Shown in pieces: positions 62,179 through 64,000 of a stretch of 64,000 nucleotides of DNA. Both the position numbers and the translations under genes were made by a program. Position 1 is the first letter of the stretch, and the number at the start of each line of letters is the position of its first letter. Source of the stretch: Methylobacterium gossipiicola (GTDB lineage: Bacteria > Pseudomonadota > Alphaproteobacteria > Rhizobiales > Beijerinckiaceae); NCBI RefSeq assembly GCF_900113485.1, contig NZ_FOPM01000010.1, positions 62,001 to 126,000 of the forward strand, in the 5' to 3' direction. The notes beneath the pieces are model-generated. The model had not been told where the DNA came from, did not search any database, and saw nothing but the letters and a program-made list of their open reading frames with translations.

Positions 62179-62427
62179 TCATGCGGGATCGGATCGGAAC
62201 CACCGCTCGTCGAGGTCCGTGGCGTTGCGCTCGGCGATCGGTTGCGTCTCGTCGCCGTGGGCGAAGATCACCACGTCGTCCGGGCCGACATCGCGGGTCG
62301 CGTAGAAATCCCAGCGACGGTGGATGACGCGCGGTCCGCCGAACACCCGATAGGCGTTCCAGTAACGGTCGTCCCGGAAGCCGACGTAGTGGACCGCGCG
62401 CGGCGGGGACTCGCGGGATGCGTCCAT
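62179..62427 (-). CDS. Small conserved-looking hypothetical protein
   Basis: The 82-residue product contains VHYVGFRDDRYWNAYRVFGG, then IHRRWDFYATRDVGPDDVVIF and a short acidic C-terminus. It has the aromatic-rich, balanced composition of a real protein, and I believe similar short proteins occur in other Hyphomicrobiales, but I cannot name a family. Function is unknown. Confidence 0.65.
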   Translation of the reverse strand: MDASRESPPRAVHYVGFRDDRYWNAYRVFGGPRVIHRRWDFYATRDVGPDDVVIFAHGDETQPIAERNATDLDERWFRSDPA

Positions 62428-62648
62428 GGGATGCGTCGAAGCCTCGGCCCGGGCACCGGCCTCCCGGCCCCGCTCCTCGGCACATATGGTGCGCCGTGCG
62501 ACCGGTAAGGTGCCGGCGACCCGCGACCTCTCGTCCCCCGGCGGAACTCACGTCACCGTGATCGGTTGCTCTGAGCCAAGTGCGGGACCGCGAAATCTTT
62601 TGCTCGCCAAGTCTTCGTGTATCCGGCCCCGTCGAGTCACGAGTGCGT

Positions 62649-63350
62649 ATGCAACTTCCGAGAGACGATCGCGATCATACCCTGGCCCATGCCTTTCGCG
62701 ATTTCATTCGCGACCCACCGTTTCCCTGCGTCGGCGCCAAATCAGCTCTTTCTAAAGGACGCATGAAGATCGTCGTTGCGCGTGACATTACGTCAGGCTG
62801 GGACGACATGCGGATCTATCCCGCACTGCTCGCCTTCGCGGCGCGCTACAAGCGGGCGCCCGACATGTTCCAGAGCTTCGCCGTGGTGTTCGAAGGGCCG
62901 GGGAACCTCGGTGAGGAGCAGTTCGAGCGTCACCTGTGGGCGCGGGCCCAGTCCCTGGCCGACAAGGATTCCTGGCTCGGCCACCCATGGGACCGGCGCG
63001 TGGCGGACGATCCCGAAAGCCCGCACTTCTCGTTGAGCTTCGGCGGCGAGGCGTTCTTCATCGTCGGGCTGCACCCGCGCGCGAGCCGGCCCGCCCGGCG
63101 CTTCTCCGCGCCGGTTCTCGTCTTCAACCTCCACGCCCAGTTCGAGGCCCTGCGCGCGGCCAACCGCTACGAGAAGCTGCGCGATTCGATCATCGAACGG
63201 GACACCGCCTTCGCCGGCTCGACAAACCCCATGCTGGCGCGCCACGGCGAGATATCGGAAGCCCGCCAGTACAGCGGACGGGTGGTGTCCGACGCGTGGC
63301 GCTGCCCGTTCCAGGGGCGCAACCAAGCGGGGGAAACACCCGATGTGTGA
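62649..63350 (+). CDS. YqcI/YcgG-family protein (GntA-like)
   Basis: The 233-residue protein matches the YqcI/YcgG family: FPCVGAKSAL near the N-terminus, WDDMRIYPALLAFAARY, FQSFAVVFEGP, LWARAQSL, SWLGHPWD, and GEAFFIVGLHPRASRPARRF. One characterised relative is the heme-dependent N-hydroxylase GntA of guanitoxin synthesis; this paralogue's substrate is unknown. I chose ATG 62649 because the FPCVGAKSAL segment requires it; an internal ATG at 62763 would remove it. Its stop overlaps the next ATG by 8 bases. Confidence 0.8.
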   Translation: MQLPRDDRDHTLAHAFRDFIRDPPFPCVGAKSALSKGRMKIVVARDITSGWDDMRIYPALLAFAARYKRAPDMFQSFAVVFEGPGNLGEEQFERHLWARAQSLADKDSWLGHPWDRRVADDPESPHFSLSFGGEAFFIVGLHPRASRPARRFSAPVLVFNLHAQFEALRAANRYEKLRDSIIERDTAFAGSTNPMLARHGEISEARQYSGRVVSDAWRCPFQGRNQAGETPDV

Positions 63351-63957
63351 GGCGCATCCCACGGGGGAAATCCCGCCGCGTTCGGGGGTCGCCTTCACGC
63401 TCGACCGGGGGCAGCGCCTGACGGTGATCGACCCGTGCGGTGAGCAGGTGGCCGACCTCCTCGCCTACAACCGACACGACATCGGCGAAGTCCTCTCCTC
63501 GGGACGGACCCTCGACTACGCGAGCCGGATCTACCTCACGACGGGCGATCCCCTGTACTCGAACCGCTCCAACGTCCTTCTCACCATCGTGGCGGACACC
63601 GTCGGGCGGCACGACTTCCTGCTGACCCCGTGCTCGAAGGACACCTTCCGCATCATCTACGGCGACACCGATCCGCATCGCGGCTGTTTCGGCAATCTCG
63701 CGGCGGCCCTCAAACCCTACGGCATCGGCCCCGACCAGATCCCGGTCGCGTTCAACTGCTTCATGAACGTACCCATCGACGCCGCCACGGGGGCGATCAC
63801 GGTGGCGCCGCCCCTGAGCCGGGCCGGCGACCACATCACCTTCGAGGCGCAGCAGGATCTCGTCATCGGCCTGACGGCCTGCTCGGCGCTGCAATCGAAC
63901 AACGGCCGCTTCAAGCCGATCCACTACCGGATCGATCCGGCGACCGCCGCGCTCTGA
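63343..63957 (+). CDS. DUF1989 (urea carboxylase-associated family) protein
   Basis: The 204-residue product has the DUF1989 pattern: TLDRGQRLTVIDPCGEQVADLLAYN, in part LTVIDPCGEQVADLLAYN; FLLTPCSKDTFRIIYGD; CFGNLAAALKPYG; and the later FNCFMNVPID and LTACSALQSNNG. Conserved Cys and Asp residues suggest a metal site. Relatives accompany urea carboxylase or guanidine-related genes. Overlap with the upstream YcgG-like gene (ATG at 63343, stop at 63350) implies they act together. Confidence 0.85.
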   Translation: MCEAHPTGEIPPRSGVAFTLDRGQRLTVIDPCGEQVADLLAYNRHDIGEVLSSGRTLDYASRIYLTTGDPLYSNRSNVLLTIVADTVGRHDFLLTPCSKDTFRIIYGDTDPHRGCFGNLAAALKPYGIGPDQIPVAFNCFMNVPIDAATGAITVAPPLSRAGDHITFEAQQDLVIGLTACSALQSNNGRFKPIHYRIDPATAAL

Positions 63958-64000
63958 CGGCGTGCGGTCGGCCCGATCCGAAAGGCACGTCCCGCCACGG

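Noticed and set aside
1..64000. tRNA, rRNA, CRISPR arrays or complete insertion sequences
   Set aside because: Scanning intergenic regions showed no T-arm-like GGTTCGAATCC, no regularly spaced repeats and no transposase gene; short or degenerate cases could be missed by eye.

Overview
The window looks like a core chromosomal segment of a Hyphomicrobiales alphaproteobacterium, most likely Methylobacterium or Methylorubrum. The signs are high G+C throughout, a single bifunctional Rel/SpoT, the Caulobacter-type flagellar regulators FlbD, FliX and SciP, an HpnL-like membrane protein, a PmtA-type methyltransferase, an ExoR-like Sel1 protein and a porin-like N-terminus of the type common in this group. 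The genus is an inference; no rRNA or other marker is present.

Layout. 0-6.6 kb: lytic transglycosylase, dapA, smpB, a peroxiredoxin, a NYN-domain protein and pyrE. 6.7-12.7 kb: an AlgI-type acyltransferase, divergent fliX and flgI-flgJ/cheL-flbY, a short porin-like gene, and a BLUF photosensor beside a single-domain response regulator. 12.9-18.2 kb: rel/spoT, rpoZ and a chemoreceptor. 18.4-21.8 kb: a membrane GGDEF-EAL protein and an unusual SAM methyltransferase. 22-31 kb: fatty-acid genes fabD-fabG-acpP-fabF, then mltG, yicC and gmk, interrupted between fabF and mltG by one AT-rich foreign gene. 31-34.8 kb: HpnL-like, 2Fe-2S and KpsE-like proteins. 34.8-43.1 kb, all on the minus strand: fliF-fliG-fliH-fliN-flbD, sciP and fliK-flgD. 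43.3-53.5 kb: mnmA, pmtA-like, ilvD-exoR-like, a glutathione transferase, xth, hom, glpX and a TPR lipoprotein. 53.7-64 kb: an ABC-F ATPase, an lpxC-like gene, a Crp/Fnr regulator, an AsmA-like protein, scoA-scoB, small hypotheticals and a YcgG/DUF1989 gene pair.

The main functional theme is flagellar and cell-cycle transcription. The window encodes FlbD (sigma-54 activator), FliX (its partner) and SciP (CtrA antagonist). It also carries two good sigma-54 promoters, before flgI and before fliK, and several CtrA-like TTAA-N7-TTAA sites, before the transglycosylase, the methyltransferase and fliF. The second theme is a probable recent insertion: a 531-codon AT-rich gene of unknown function with a coiled coil, stop-start coupled to a 25-codon ORF, in the normally tight fabF-mltG interval. 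It is the best candidate here for an undescribed system.

All calls come from reading the sequence and supplied translations; no database search was run. Starts were moved to internal codons where family alignment, ribosome binding sites or promoters favoured them.
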